Origin: Polytrichum commune
Lineage: Eukaryota > Streptophyta > Polytrichopsida > Polytrichales > Polytrichaceae
NCBI GenBank assembly: GCA_950295325.1
Contig: OX485807.1
Coordinates: 29,421,666 to 29,485,665 of the forward strand
Length of the DNA stretch: 64,000 bases
Direction: 5' to 3'
Shown piece by piece: positions 1 through 9,200 of the stretch. Every line of letters starts with the position of its first letter. The stretch's first letter is position 1. The notes beneath the pieces were generated by a model. That model was given only the letters and a program-made list of their open reading frames with translations, made no database searches and was not told the DNA's origin. A program made the translations under genes and the position numbers.

Positions 1-564
1 GTGATCCGCTAGCGGTGTTGTTGGATTACGACGCACTGTCTTCCCAAACCTGAATGTAGGGTGGGCATCCGGGTTTGGTGGCATAGAAAAATGCGAGCGA
101 GGGATGGGGAGAGTTGCAATTGTTGAAAGCCTACGACGAGGGGACAATGCCTCCCTCTGCTGTAGTTGAAATCCAGCATCTTCAAGTGCCAAAACCTCCT
201 CTCTCGATAGATTGGTACCTATCTTTACCGGCCACGTGTTGGGTACTATAAGCCAGTCCAACACATATTTCTTTTTACTGCCACTCACACAACGCTTGAT
301 GTCGTCAGGGCAAAACCAAAATTAATACTCCACATTGTTGGGAGATCGAAATTCCTTCCTGAGCCCTTTGTATGTTGGGGCAGGTGTGCCATGTTTCCCA
401 GTCCTGATTTTAGCATTGCACATAGGCCCTGTAATGGCCTGCAGTGCCCAACATCGTTTGGCTGAGTTGGGTGGTAATCTTGCAATGTGCCAGTTGGAAG
501 CAAGACAATCAGTCTCTAACACGGATGTAGTATGAGCCACACCATGAATTGCAGAACTCAACGA

Positions 565-1014
565 TTATTCTATGCGTTGACGAGTTGCTCGGGTGTTGGG
601 ACGTGGAATGGAATAGTTCACTTTGTCGGGTCGATGAGAGTCATAATCAGCACCCGGTGGTAGGTTGAGTTTGCGTTTGGTGGAACCAAAGAGTTCTGAC
701 CCTTCCAATGCACAATCTCTAGTGTTGACATCTTCTGCCCCTGGGTAAGACTTCATGGCATCAGCCAATATTTTTGGATCTCCACACCTGGTAGCTGCTT
801 TGAGTTTCAAGGAGGCCGAATTAGGACCTCTACCATCAGACCCCCCTTTCAACCATGTCCGGTAATTTGCAATTTGCATGAAGGCACCGATCATGTCGTC
901 CACTGTAGCTTCATATAAACAAGTCATCTTCTTGCCGGACTGTTGGAGCCATTTGTTGTGTACAGTCTCTGCAAGGTTGCATGTTGGCATTTCCGCACGC
1001 TCTTCTATTGTCAT
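565..1014 (-). pseudogene. C-terminal exon of the MULE-like element
   Basis: The segment reads from an acceptor-like TTCATAG at about 1017. It includes MTIEERAEMPTCNLAETVHN, a YEATVDDMIGAFMQIANYR stretch and a Lys/Arg-rich ELFGSTKRKLNLPPG. It follows the transposase core in the same orientation across the array-bearing intron. A stop closes the frame at 565-567, but the same frame then stays open again toward 322, which suggests that stop is a mutation. No catalytic residues are expected here. Confidence 0.5.
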
Positions 1015-1065
1015 ATCCTATGAACAACACACAAATACAATGATAAGACAAACATAAGATAGATT
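952..1065. repeat. Flanking direct duplication, copy 1
   Basis: This segment, starting TTTGTTGTGTACAGTCTCTG, is repeated at 1331-1444 with about 90% identity by eye. On the minus strand it covers an intron 3' end, the acceptor TTCATAG and the first residues of the MULE C-terminal exon. The two copies bracket array A. Confidence 0.9.
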
Positions 1066-1075
1066 ATATATCTAG

Positions 1076-1322
1076 GTTTGGGTCGTTCGACCCAAAATGG
1101 CTCCCACGTTTGGGTCGAACGACCCAAACTGCCTACAAGGTTTGGATCGAACGACCGAAACTATTTGCGTAGTTTGGGTCATTCGACCCAAAATGGCTGC
1201 CACGTTTGGATCCAACGACCCAAACTGTTTGCGCAGTTTGGGTCGTTCGACCCAAAATGACTGCCACGTTTGGGTCGAACGACCCAAACTGCATTCAAGG
1301 TTTGGGTCGAACGATCCAAATT
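1076..1322. repeat. Palindrome array A, 8 units, exact 32-bp period
   Basis: Eight near-palindromes of the form TTTGGGTCG-NN-CGACCCAAA start at 1076, 1108, 1140, 1172, 1204, 1236, 1268 and 1300, so the step is exactly 32 bp throughout. The arms are 9 bp and the 2-bp core is TT or AA. Because TT in one orientation is AA in the other, the core records unit orientation: TT, AA, AA, TT, AA, TT, AA, AA. The roughly 11-bp spacers differ but draw on a few types, such as TGGCTGCCAC and TGTTTGCGCA. The array lies in an intron of the MULE-like element and is bounded by a 114-bp direct duplication. Confidence 0.93.
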
Positions 1323-1330
1323 GTTTGTTG

Positions 1331-1444
1331 TTTGTTGTATACAATCTCTGCAAGGTTGCATGTTGGCATTCACACACGCTCTTCTATTGTCATATCCTAT
1401 GAACAACACAGAAAGACAAAGATAAGAAAAACATAAGATATATT
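1331..1444. repeat. Flanking direct duplication, copy 2
   Basis: Second copy of 952-1065, offset 379 bp. On the minus strand it comes first, so a pre-mRNA would meet this acceptor, a truncated exon start, array A, and then the acceptor of copy 1. Confidence 0.9.
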
Positions 1445-1608
1445 ACATTGAGTAATAAAGTTTGATATGTACTTACAAGTAGCATATGGCCACCCCATTG
1501 TCTGTAATGAAAGTGCCAAAATCCCAACCACTCTGAAAGGCCAAGGATGCCTTCTTCGAAGGCAGCTTCAGATGACAACCACCAAGAACGAATCACATGG
1601 TACTTGGT

Positions 1609-2424
1609 CTAAGCGTCGTCCATTGTTTTCGCGTCTTTGTAATATTTGCATATTTGTTTGTGATGAAATTGCAAGGATGGTTTGATATACTTTTGGGTCA
1701 CCTTATCCAAGCTTGCGGACCAATGGAAAAGACATGTACGCTCACGTGAAACCATGGGTAGACTTGGATCACCATCCCCGTAAATCGCCCTCACCGCATT
1801 CCAATTAGCTTGAGTACTATCAGCCATAAACCCTTTGAAGTTTACGTTTGGTACACCATTTTCTGCCATGACAGCATTCAAATTTTCCCAAAAGAGAATT
1901 TGTGCTGCACCATTTTCAGATTGCATGTCACAACACGCAATAGTCAACACTTTACAGTATCGACTATCGTACACATGGCAAGCCATGGTCATCCAGTCCT
2001 TCAAACGTTTGATATGGTTAAACATAATCCATGAATTCTCCATATCCCCACCGACTTGCATCCTCTTCACAATCTCCACACCACTACCTGGAAGGTCTAC
2101 AGACATCTTGAAAACAAACACTTTGTCCTTTGATTGCCCTGGGAACCGACTACCATGGACGAATTTGAAAGCAGAGTGGTCTTTGAGCGCCATAATACTA
2201 TCCATAGTTCCCATTCCACTACGCAAAAAACGCTTTGATCTAGATACAAAGTTACGACAATTTGGAGACGCAAGAGTGCTGAATTTGTCCATAACGACCT
2301 CTAGGGATGAACCAACCAAGTGATGGCCTTCAACATTTGCGGGAGATTTGAGAAGGTAATCGGCCAAGAATTGTTTGCTCGCCGCCATAACTATGGCTGA
2401 ATTTTTTGCTGTGGGTGTTTTCAA
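1609..2424 (-). pseudogene. MULE-like transposase core fragment
   Basis: This 271-residue open segment carries the layout of a MULE transposase domain. There is a first acidic position in CCDMQSEN, a stretch FWENLNAVM, a second acidic position in GFMADSTQANWNAVRAIYG, and then a C-x2-H pair in RERTCLFHW. In the family the acidic residues form the DDE catalytic site and the C/H pair lies at the domain end (family knowledge). The segment has no stop inside it but lacks its own beginning and end; flanking pieces lie in neighbouring open segments. Plant genomes carry many such copies. The exact family is uncertain. Confidence 0.65.
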
Positions 2425-2442
2425 TACTTCATTTGCAACGCA

Positions 2443-3034
2443 TTAGTATGTCATGTCCAATGATTCACGGCATGGGCCATTGGCCACAGGGTGATCATGT
2501 ACACCAATATGAATGTAAGCCTTAGACATTCCAATGGATGTGGAGTGGATGTATATGAGTCGAGTATTACACAAAGCAATGCACACAGGTGTGGAACGAC
2601 ATACCTTACACTCGACAGTGGACTTAGTAGGGGGAACAACACCCACAGCAAATGGAATAAGAGTTGAACCGGCCCATTCAGTGTTGTTCCGGAGGCATGT
2701 AATCACAGTAATCACAGTAGTCATTATGACATTAGAGATGACCAGCACAGGTAGAGCGCCGTAAGGACAATCCAAAGTTATTTTGGATATTCGTTGTTTT
2801 GGTGGTGCACCAAAGGTGACCGTCGCACATCTTGTCCATGCCGTCCATTGAGCGACCATACGTACTTGGACCTTTGAATACCACAGGAGGCAAGAAAAAC
2901 AAAACATCACCATTAAAAGAAGATGGTAAGTACTTGACTTCACGAACATCTATACTGTCAAAATCAATGGATGCAAGATCGGACTTTGATCTTTTTCTTG
3001 ACTTTGTCAGCTTCAAGGCATCAACCATAGTCAA
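2443..3034 (-). pseudogene. N-proximal part of the MULE-like transposase
   Basis: Two overlapping minus-strand frames cover this stretch and appear to continue each other through a frameshift. The upstream part is basic, then reads VLFFLPPVVFKGPSTYGRSM and MDGMDKMCDGHLWCTTKTTN. The downstream part has NNTEWAGSTLIPFAVG followed by a Cys-rich stretch (VECKVCRSTPVC), which could be a zinc-binding N-terminal domain. It runs toward the transposase core at 2424. The frame change near 2732-2760 suggests decay. Function beyond 'transposase N-terminus' cannot be stated. Confidence 0.5.
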
Positions 3035-3079
3035 CCTTGTAGATGAAGGTGAAGGGTGTAATGGAGGACGTTGAGAATG

Positions 3080-3487
3080 TCAGATTTGGTGAACCACCTT
3101 CTTATATATAAGACCGCAAGGGGATTTGGCTACATGTATAGGAAGTTGGGAAGGAGTAGAATGAACACTTCTAAATGGAAATGACGATGTGTTTGTAAGA
3201 TCAACAGATGCACAAATGTCATCTTCTGAATCTGATAGCACAAACACACTATCATCAAGGGGTTCCACCTTAACAGGTGTGATAGAGGGAATTTGAACTG
3301 TGGATGTACCGGATTCGTTTGTCAAAACAACAGTTGAAGCTTGCATCTGAGACTCAGAAAGTCCTATCACCCTATATGAACCAGGTCCTAAGATCCACAT
3401 AAAACCAACATCAGTTCTATTTTTTGGAACCAAAATCGTTTCATACACCTCTCCATCTGCAGAGTACATCTCATGCTCTAAATACAT
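3080..3487 (-). pseudogene. Putative first coding segment of the MULE-like element
   Basis: A 135-residue open segment starts with ATG at 3487 on the minus strand and lies just upstream of the transposase segments in the same orientation. It is acidic in its middle (VEPLDDSVFVLSDSEDD) and has no recognisable domain. It ends 45 bases before the next open segment, so an intron or a frame break separates them. It may be the element's N-terminus; this rests on position and orientation only. Confidence 0.35.
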
Positions 3488-4437
3488 GGTTCCTATCTGG
3501 AGGTTGAATCTTAAACTAAGTAATCCTTTGAAACACTCACATGACCATCATCTTGAAATGGCAAGATGAAGGGAACAAAAGATCCATGAGCTCTAATGGT
3601 AGCCATAGAAAATCAAAAGAACATATGAACAATACATCACAAAAATATGGGGTGAATGTTGCTTTTGTATAGAGTTGTGTGAGGAAATGAATGGAAATGA
3701 AAACGTGTGATACAATAATACATGGAGATGAAAGCGTATGATACATAACATCTAATAATACAGAAGTGGACATAACACAATAATAGTCAGAGAATATTTA
3801 CGAGTAAGATATACACAAAATGGCGTCAAATACTGAAGGTATTGGTAGAAATTTAAAATATATATGTGTGGACTGACGTAGATGTAGAAAGAATTAAAAT
3901 TGGTTGGAAAAATAAATTATTGATCATTATGAATAAAACAAAGTAGGTGTCAGAAAATTTTGGCGGATATGACAAAAATAAACACATAATGACAAATGCG
4001 TCGAAATATCTTGTTCATTGAACGCCAATTACAACATGTGATCGTAATATACACCGGATTTTGTGAGATAGATACATTGGAAGAATAAATGATAGTACCT
4101 GATAGAAAACATATCATAGACACCAACGATGGTGGACGATGTAAAGAGAACACCCGTGAGGCCGAAGAGAAAGCGTAGGAAAGCTTTGTATTTCACCTCC
4201 GAGAAAAAGAGGTTCAGACTGAGTGTGGGAAAGAAGAATGCAAATAAAGAATGAAAAAGAAACTTGTTGAATACGGTAGAAGAAACTGTGAAGTTACTGG
4301 ATTTTGATGCAATGGAAGCTGATGAAGGTGTAAAGAGCAAAGAAGATGTAAATGATCATATATCAGAGTCCGAATTGAAGATGGGTTCAAAAAAGACGAC
4401 AAAAAAAAAGGTAAGTCAGTTCAACGTTCACATAATT
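3488..4437. other. AT-rich stretch without a recognisable gene
   Basis: Open frames here are short, low-complexity and biased to Phe/Leu/Ser. I see no domain, RNA gene or clear repeat. It may be the 5' part of the MULE-like element or simple intergenic DNA. Confidence 0.5.
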
Positions 4438-4725
4438 TGATAGTGCATAAGTTGTAAGTTAGGACGGAGAACCTTGTACGTTCATTCACATGTCATGTAG
4501 TAGCAATTTATAGAGGTTATAAATTAGAGAAGAGAAACCCTATACGTTAATGCACAACACATGGTATATAACATAATTTAGGAAGGCTAGAAATCAGGAG
4601 AAGAACGCACAAGGTTTATAAGAGCAACTTAGGAGGCGAGAAGTTGGGAGGTAAAACCCCGTGCGTTAACGCACAGGGTTTGTAAGAACAACTTAGGAAG
4701 GCCAAAAGTTGGGAGGTAAAATGAC
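4438..4725. repeat. Degenerate tandem repeat, unit about 75 bp
   Basis: About four decayed copies share the string AAGTTGGGAGGTAAAA or a variant plus a 'CGTTAACGCACAGGGTTT' type motif and 'AACTTAGGA'. The last two copies (about 4600-4680 and 4680-4725) are the most alike. The copies carry the same GTTAAC-centred palindrome that recurs at 5090-5270 and 5950. Confidence 0.65.
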
Positions 4726-5089
4726 TAGGAGAGCCTAAAAGTAAAACAAATATCTATTGTATGAATTTAAATCGATGTTTAGAGCGTAGGAGCAAAAGAA
4801 CTATTCAAAACGGGGTTAGAATGCAAGAAATGAGAAATATGTCTACTCAAGTATTCATGCAATATGTTATAGGAGCTAGAAAATGACACAAAATAGCATA
4901 ATCTTTTTTTGCCCCGAAACCCAAAATTTACGAGGTGGCCCAAAACAAGGAAATGATTTCAAACCAAAACAAAATATCAGAAGAATTTGTAGCTACAAAG
5001 ATTTAGATAATATAGCATATTTGTTTTTTTTTGGGACCCCATTAGCATTTTTCCAGATTTTATAAGTTTTTTTTTCAAATTCATGTCTC

Positions 5090-5160
5090 TGCCCTATGCG
5101 TTAACGCACAGGGTCTATGCGCTAACGCACAGGGTCTATGCGCTAACGCACAGTGGCCTC
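5090..5160. repeat. GTTAAC-type palindromes in tandem
   Basis: Three successive copies of a motif built from ACCCTGTGCGTT and its reverse complement follow one another at a step of about 22 bp (5091-5154). Two have GCTAAC instead of GTTAAC at the centre. The full-length consensus is a perfect 24-bp palindrome with GTTAAC in the middle. Confidence 0.8.
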
Positions 5161-5281
5161 AAAGTTGCCAGCGCAGACCCTGTGTGTTAACGCACAAGGT
5201 CTACTTGCCTAGCTAGAGGCTTCGCAAAGTTGGGCAAGTAGACCCTGTGCGTTAACGTACAGGGTCTACGCTGGCAACTTT
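5161..5281. repeat. Inverted repeat with palindromes nested in both arms
   Basis: Arms 5161-5209 and 5233-5281 are 49 bp each and pair with 4 mismatches (45/49) around a 23-bp loop. Each arm itself contains the GTTAAC palindrome (GACCCTGTGCGTTAACG...). The whole could fold as one large hairpin or as a cruciform with two side hairpins. The size fits a small foldback element. No target duplication was identified. Confidence 0.85.
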
Positions 5282-5500
5282 CTAGCGGCTATGCGGGTCC
5301 ACGAAGAGCCACGTTAAATATGGTTACAGGGACGAGTAGTATAAATTGTCACACCCCCAAAGCATTCAGTTTTTTTTCTCTCATCTGTCGGACATGAGCT
5401 CGTCGCTGCAAGCTCTCTCATCTACAGGTGCAGTACAAGGTTTGTTTGCACTTTCGTGATGACTGGGTAATTGCGCATAATCAGGCGTAAATTGCGGACA

Positions 5501-5910
5501 GTTTGGGTCGAACAACCCAAACTGTGAGCATGGTTTGGGACGCTCGTTCCAAACTATGAGTGTGGTTTGGGTCGTTCGACCCAAACTATTTGCCTAGTTT
5601 AGGTCGTTCAACCCAAACTGTTTGCCTAGTTTGGGTCGTTCAACCCAAACTGTGACCATGGTTTGGGTCGAACAACCCAAATTGTCTGCCTAGTTTGGGT
5701 CGTTCGACCCAAACTGTGAGCATGGTTTGGGTCGCTCAACCCAGACTATCTGCCTAGTTTGGATCGAACGACCAAAACCACGCAGCCAGTTTGGGTCAAG
5801 CGACCCAAACCACGCGCAGAAAGTTTGGGTCGTTCGACCCAAACTGGCTGTAGGCGGTTTGGGTCGCTTGATCGAAACCGCGTGGACAGTTTGGATCGTT
5901 TGACCCAAAC
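5501..5910. repeat. Palindrome array B, 13 units, 32-bp period
   Basis: Same unit as array A (TTTGGGTCG-NN-CGACCCAAA). Starts are 5501, 5533, 5565, 5597, 5629, 5661, 5693, 5725, 5757 and 5789 (exact 32-bp step), then 5824, 5858 and 5889 (steps of 35, 34 and 31). Several units have one arm changed to CAACCCAAA, but length is kept. Another GTTAAC palindrome follows at about 5948-5973. The array ends about 310 bp before the first coding exon of the ParB/methyltransferase-like relic. Confidence 0.93.
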
Positions 5911-6084
5911 CTCGCGCCCAACTTTGGTAGACCTGTAGTTGGACACATAGACCCTGTGCGTTAACACACAGGGTCTGCCTTTGTAGTTTTTGGGGTGAGC
6001 GGCCACCCTAATCGTACAATATTTAAAGGTGCAAATGGCAGTGTCTAGAATAATTTTTGTCATTATTCCCTATGTTCGTGGTAT

Positions 6085-6160
6085 TCTGTTGTTATTGTTG
6101 TTGCTATTGCTGTTGTTATTGTTGTTGCTATTGCTGTTGTTTTTGTAATGTTATTGTTAA
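6085..6160 (+). repeat. TTG/TTGCTA microsatellite-like tract
   Basis: A run of GTTGTT, GCTATT and GTTATT trinucleotide variants lies just upstream of the acceptor that opens the first coding exon of the relic gene at 6222. It is a simple-sequence tract within or near the putative 5' intron. Confidence 0.7.
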
Positions 6161-6221
6161 TGTGTTGCTACTGGTTTTGAAATATTTATGAAACGTATTT
6201 CATTTGTTTTAGGACCAATCA

Positions 6222-9200
6222 ATGGATTTGGAGAGAACGACTCCTATTTCTACTGATGATGATTCCACAATGCATTCAACTCAAGATCGACCATCTCAAC
6301 AAGTTCATCATCATCATGACATATCGTCAAATCTTCATAATACGAAAAATAAAATAAAAATGAAACCCTCGATAATTTTGACTCGGATGAAGATAATGAT
6401 GGTGACAATAGAACTTATCAAAAGAATGTGTGGGAGTTTACGAACAAACGAAAGGTCAATTCTACTTCTACAATTTTTTCAATCCGTGCTGGACCTAATG
6501 CTCGCTTGCGTGTACCCTTATGTCGCATGGTTCTTATGCCGATTGTGCAACCTGCTTTGAAGGGTGACATTATTAAATTGGAGGCTGATTTTTTCAATGG
6601 TTATCGTGATGGTGACCGTGTGTTTTATATATCGGCCACCGATTCTAAGGGAAACTTTTGATTCGTGGATGATGAGGTTCGCGTATCTTGGAGCCCAAAT
6701 TGGGCTAAAGCCAATGCCCTGTTTGAATCTCAATTCGATACAGATTTGTCATTAACGTCATACAAGAACAAGATGTTTTTTATATGGGATGGAAATCACA
6801 GATTTTTTGCTTGGAGCAATTATATTGACCGCGTATATACCGAAGATTATGAACGTCATGTCTTTGTGGATTCTATCATTTTGGCGCTCGAGCCTGACGA
6901 CATTCCAAGTTTGTTGACTGCTATGCATGACATCAACAAGTAATGTTCTTACCTATTTTTTTACACTTATTTCTAGTTTATATTTTGTATTCCAAATTAT
7001 ATCATCATGAATATAATCAATTTAATATTTTTTCCAGGTCAACCGAAAATTCTCACGTATCCACCAATTTGGAGCATACTTTATATCGGATGCAAAGTAT
7101 TGTCACCATGCCTTTGATTTCCTTCAGAAAGCAACTGGATCCAAAGAATTATAAACGATGTGAGGAGAAGTCCGTCGAAACTTGGTATTATTTGACACGA
7201 CCAATTTTTTTGGATTGCATGTACAGTGTAAGTTCTTCTACCATTGCTAATATGTGCCTTATGCTTATTCATCTTCATTTTACATTACATCTATATGTAC
7301 TTATAAATATTGATTTTTGTTTGATTTTTCAACAAGATCTTGCTGAGGCTAGCGATATTGCTCTCAATCAGTACAATGAAACTCATCCTCTTGAACGGAC
7401 ATTAGACGGAGTTTCAAAAGCAATGTCCGCAACTGTCAACAAAAAACGTGCAATGTTATATTCTAGTTTTACGAAACAACTAGCGATTGCCGACATCAAC
7501 CTTACCTCTGTTTTCCTTGAAGAAGTTAAACACCATTGGAATTCATTTTCAGTGCCTGAAATGCTACAAGAGAAACTTCATCGTGTTATTATCAGTAATG
7601 TGGATGCAGAAGTCAAAGTTGGATGGCTCAAGCTTTGGAATGGCAATAGATTTGACAAAGATGCATTGCATTTCCCGAAATCGCCCTTCTCTGATTCTGC
7701 ACTTGATGATTGGTTATCAAAATCTACATATTGGGCACAGTTGGAAAAAAAAGGCTATTGAAGAGCTTCAAAGTATTCTTTCATCTCCTCAGTTGCCTGC
7801 AGATGTGCCTACGCTCTCCGAGTATATTCAAACCTGGAAGTTTGCGGCTTTCAATTCAATATTCTATCGTGAATTCCAAAGCGGAAAAGTTAAAAAAAAC
7901 ACAACGGTTGGGATGAGCAACCTAATATTGATCTTGCTATGAAACGTGTATTATACATGTACAACCTAATCTTATTATTTTTTTGATTTTTTTTATTGCA
8001 TTTGTTAAATTGTCATGGAATATTTGACTTACAATATTTTTGTGTGTAGGTATTTTCGATATGTTTTGATTCCACATAAATGCGTTATAGGAGAACCTCG
8101 TTTTTTCCCAAATTGGCGTGACACTGGTGCAGGAGATTCATGCATGTTCACTACTGAGATTTGTTTGGATTGGTCGCTCCCACACTATGAGGATTATGGT
8201 TGGTATCTTGATTGTCCTAAGGATGCATGTCCGTCAAGTGAGAAGACAATCCGTCAGATAAATGATGCTAAAAATGTGGATCCTCGTGATACTACAATTT
8301 TGCAAGCACAAATTGTGCAGCTTAAATTTAGAGAGCCAGAACCAAAAGAGACAAAACGTCGTAAGAGGAAACATGTTTTTGAAACCAAAATACAAGGTCA
8401 ATCGGAAATTTTACAACATGAAGAATTGCTTGTTCTTTCCAATGATTTGGATAAGAATCCACTTGGAAGCGAAAGTTTAAAGTCTGGGTGCGATGAATTG
8501 GAATTTCATTACTCCAGCACCTATGACGCTATTCATCGTGCGCCAACGGATATTTTGAGAAAAAAATTATTCATACTGAAGAACTTTCTCACGCTCTCGT
8601 TTGCTCGATCTACTGCTGTCAAGAACAAGTCTGAAGGGGTGGATGTAGGCCCTCCTGAGTGGATCCAATGGCGGGAATTTATTGAAAACGTAAGTATTAT
8701 TGTTTTGGTATTTTCTCTAATGTTCTTACTTTCATTTGGGTTTTATTTTGTGTCTTATATTGTGATATGTTGTGGTATTTCAGTTCAATGATAATCGCAA
8801 ATCTCATGTCATGGGAAGTCCGACTCCCTTTGCCGTTGACTTGGTTTTTCTCCAATTTCCCGACGGTCTTGACTTCAACCTCTCTAATAGACCTGCTGAA
8901 ATTCCTCTTTGGAATAAATATGACAAGAACTAGATGGTTGCAACAATGTCCTTGTGCAAGTCCATCTTGTCTGATGATGACGTCTTCATTGTATTTTCTG
9001 CTATCGATATGCAAACCAAGAAGGTTTTGAATTCAACCTTACACAACGGCAACATGATAGTTCTTAGGACTTTTATTTGCCTTAATTCGTACATGGTGTT
9101 CAAGGATCCGGAGTCTCTAACCTACACCGTAAGTATAACACATCACAATTGTTTCTATTTAATTATTTTGATGTTATTTGCATTGTATATAGTTTTAACA

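Larger units (their letters stand above)
1..3487 (-). mobile_element. Decayed MULE-like DNA transposon (internal coding part)
   Basis: On the minus strand, open segments succeed one another in the order expected of one protein: an N-terminal part (3487-3080), a middle part (3034-2443), a transposase core (2424-1609), a segment at about 1596-1480, and C-terminal parts (1014-565 and 561 to the window edge). Reading is broken by stops, for example at 565-567 and 322-324. Some joins look like real introns: donor GTAAGTAC near 1473 and acceptor TTCATAG before 1016. Terminal inverted repeats were not found, and the 3' end lies outside the window. Assignment to the MuDR/MULE superfamily rests on the core segment. 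No active copy can be inferred. Confidence 0.65.

Noticed and set aside
1076-1322. CRISPR-like look of regularly spaced palindromic repeats
   Set aside because: Spacers are only about 11 bp and partly repeated, the context is a eukaryotic intron, and there are no cas genes. It is a palindromic minisatellite.
1072-1377. Several open frames on both strands reading FGSNDPN / LGRSTQT-type repeats
   Set aside because: They arise because the 32-bp palindromic array lacks stops in many frames; the step is not a multiple of 3, so no periodic protein is encoded.
2534-3074. Plus-strand frames in the first 3.5 kb
   Set aside because: They lie opposite the MULE-like transposase segments and carry no motif.
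5690-6063. Open frames across array B
   Set aside because: Same artefact as for array A.
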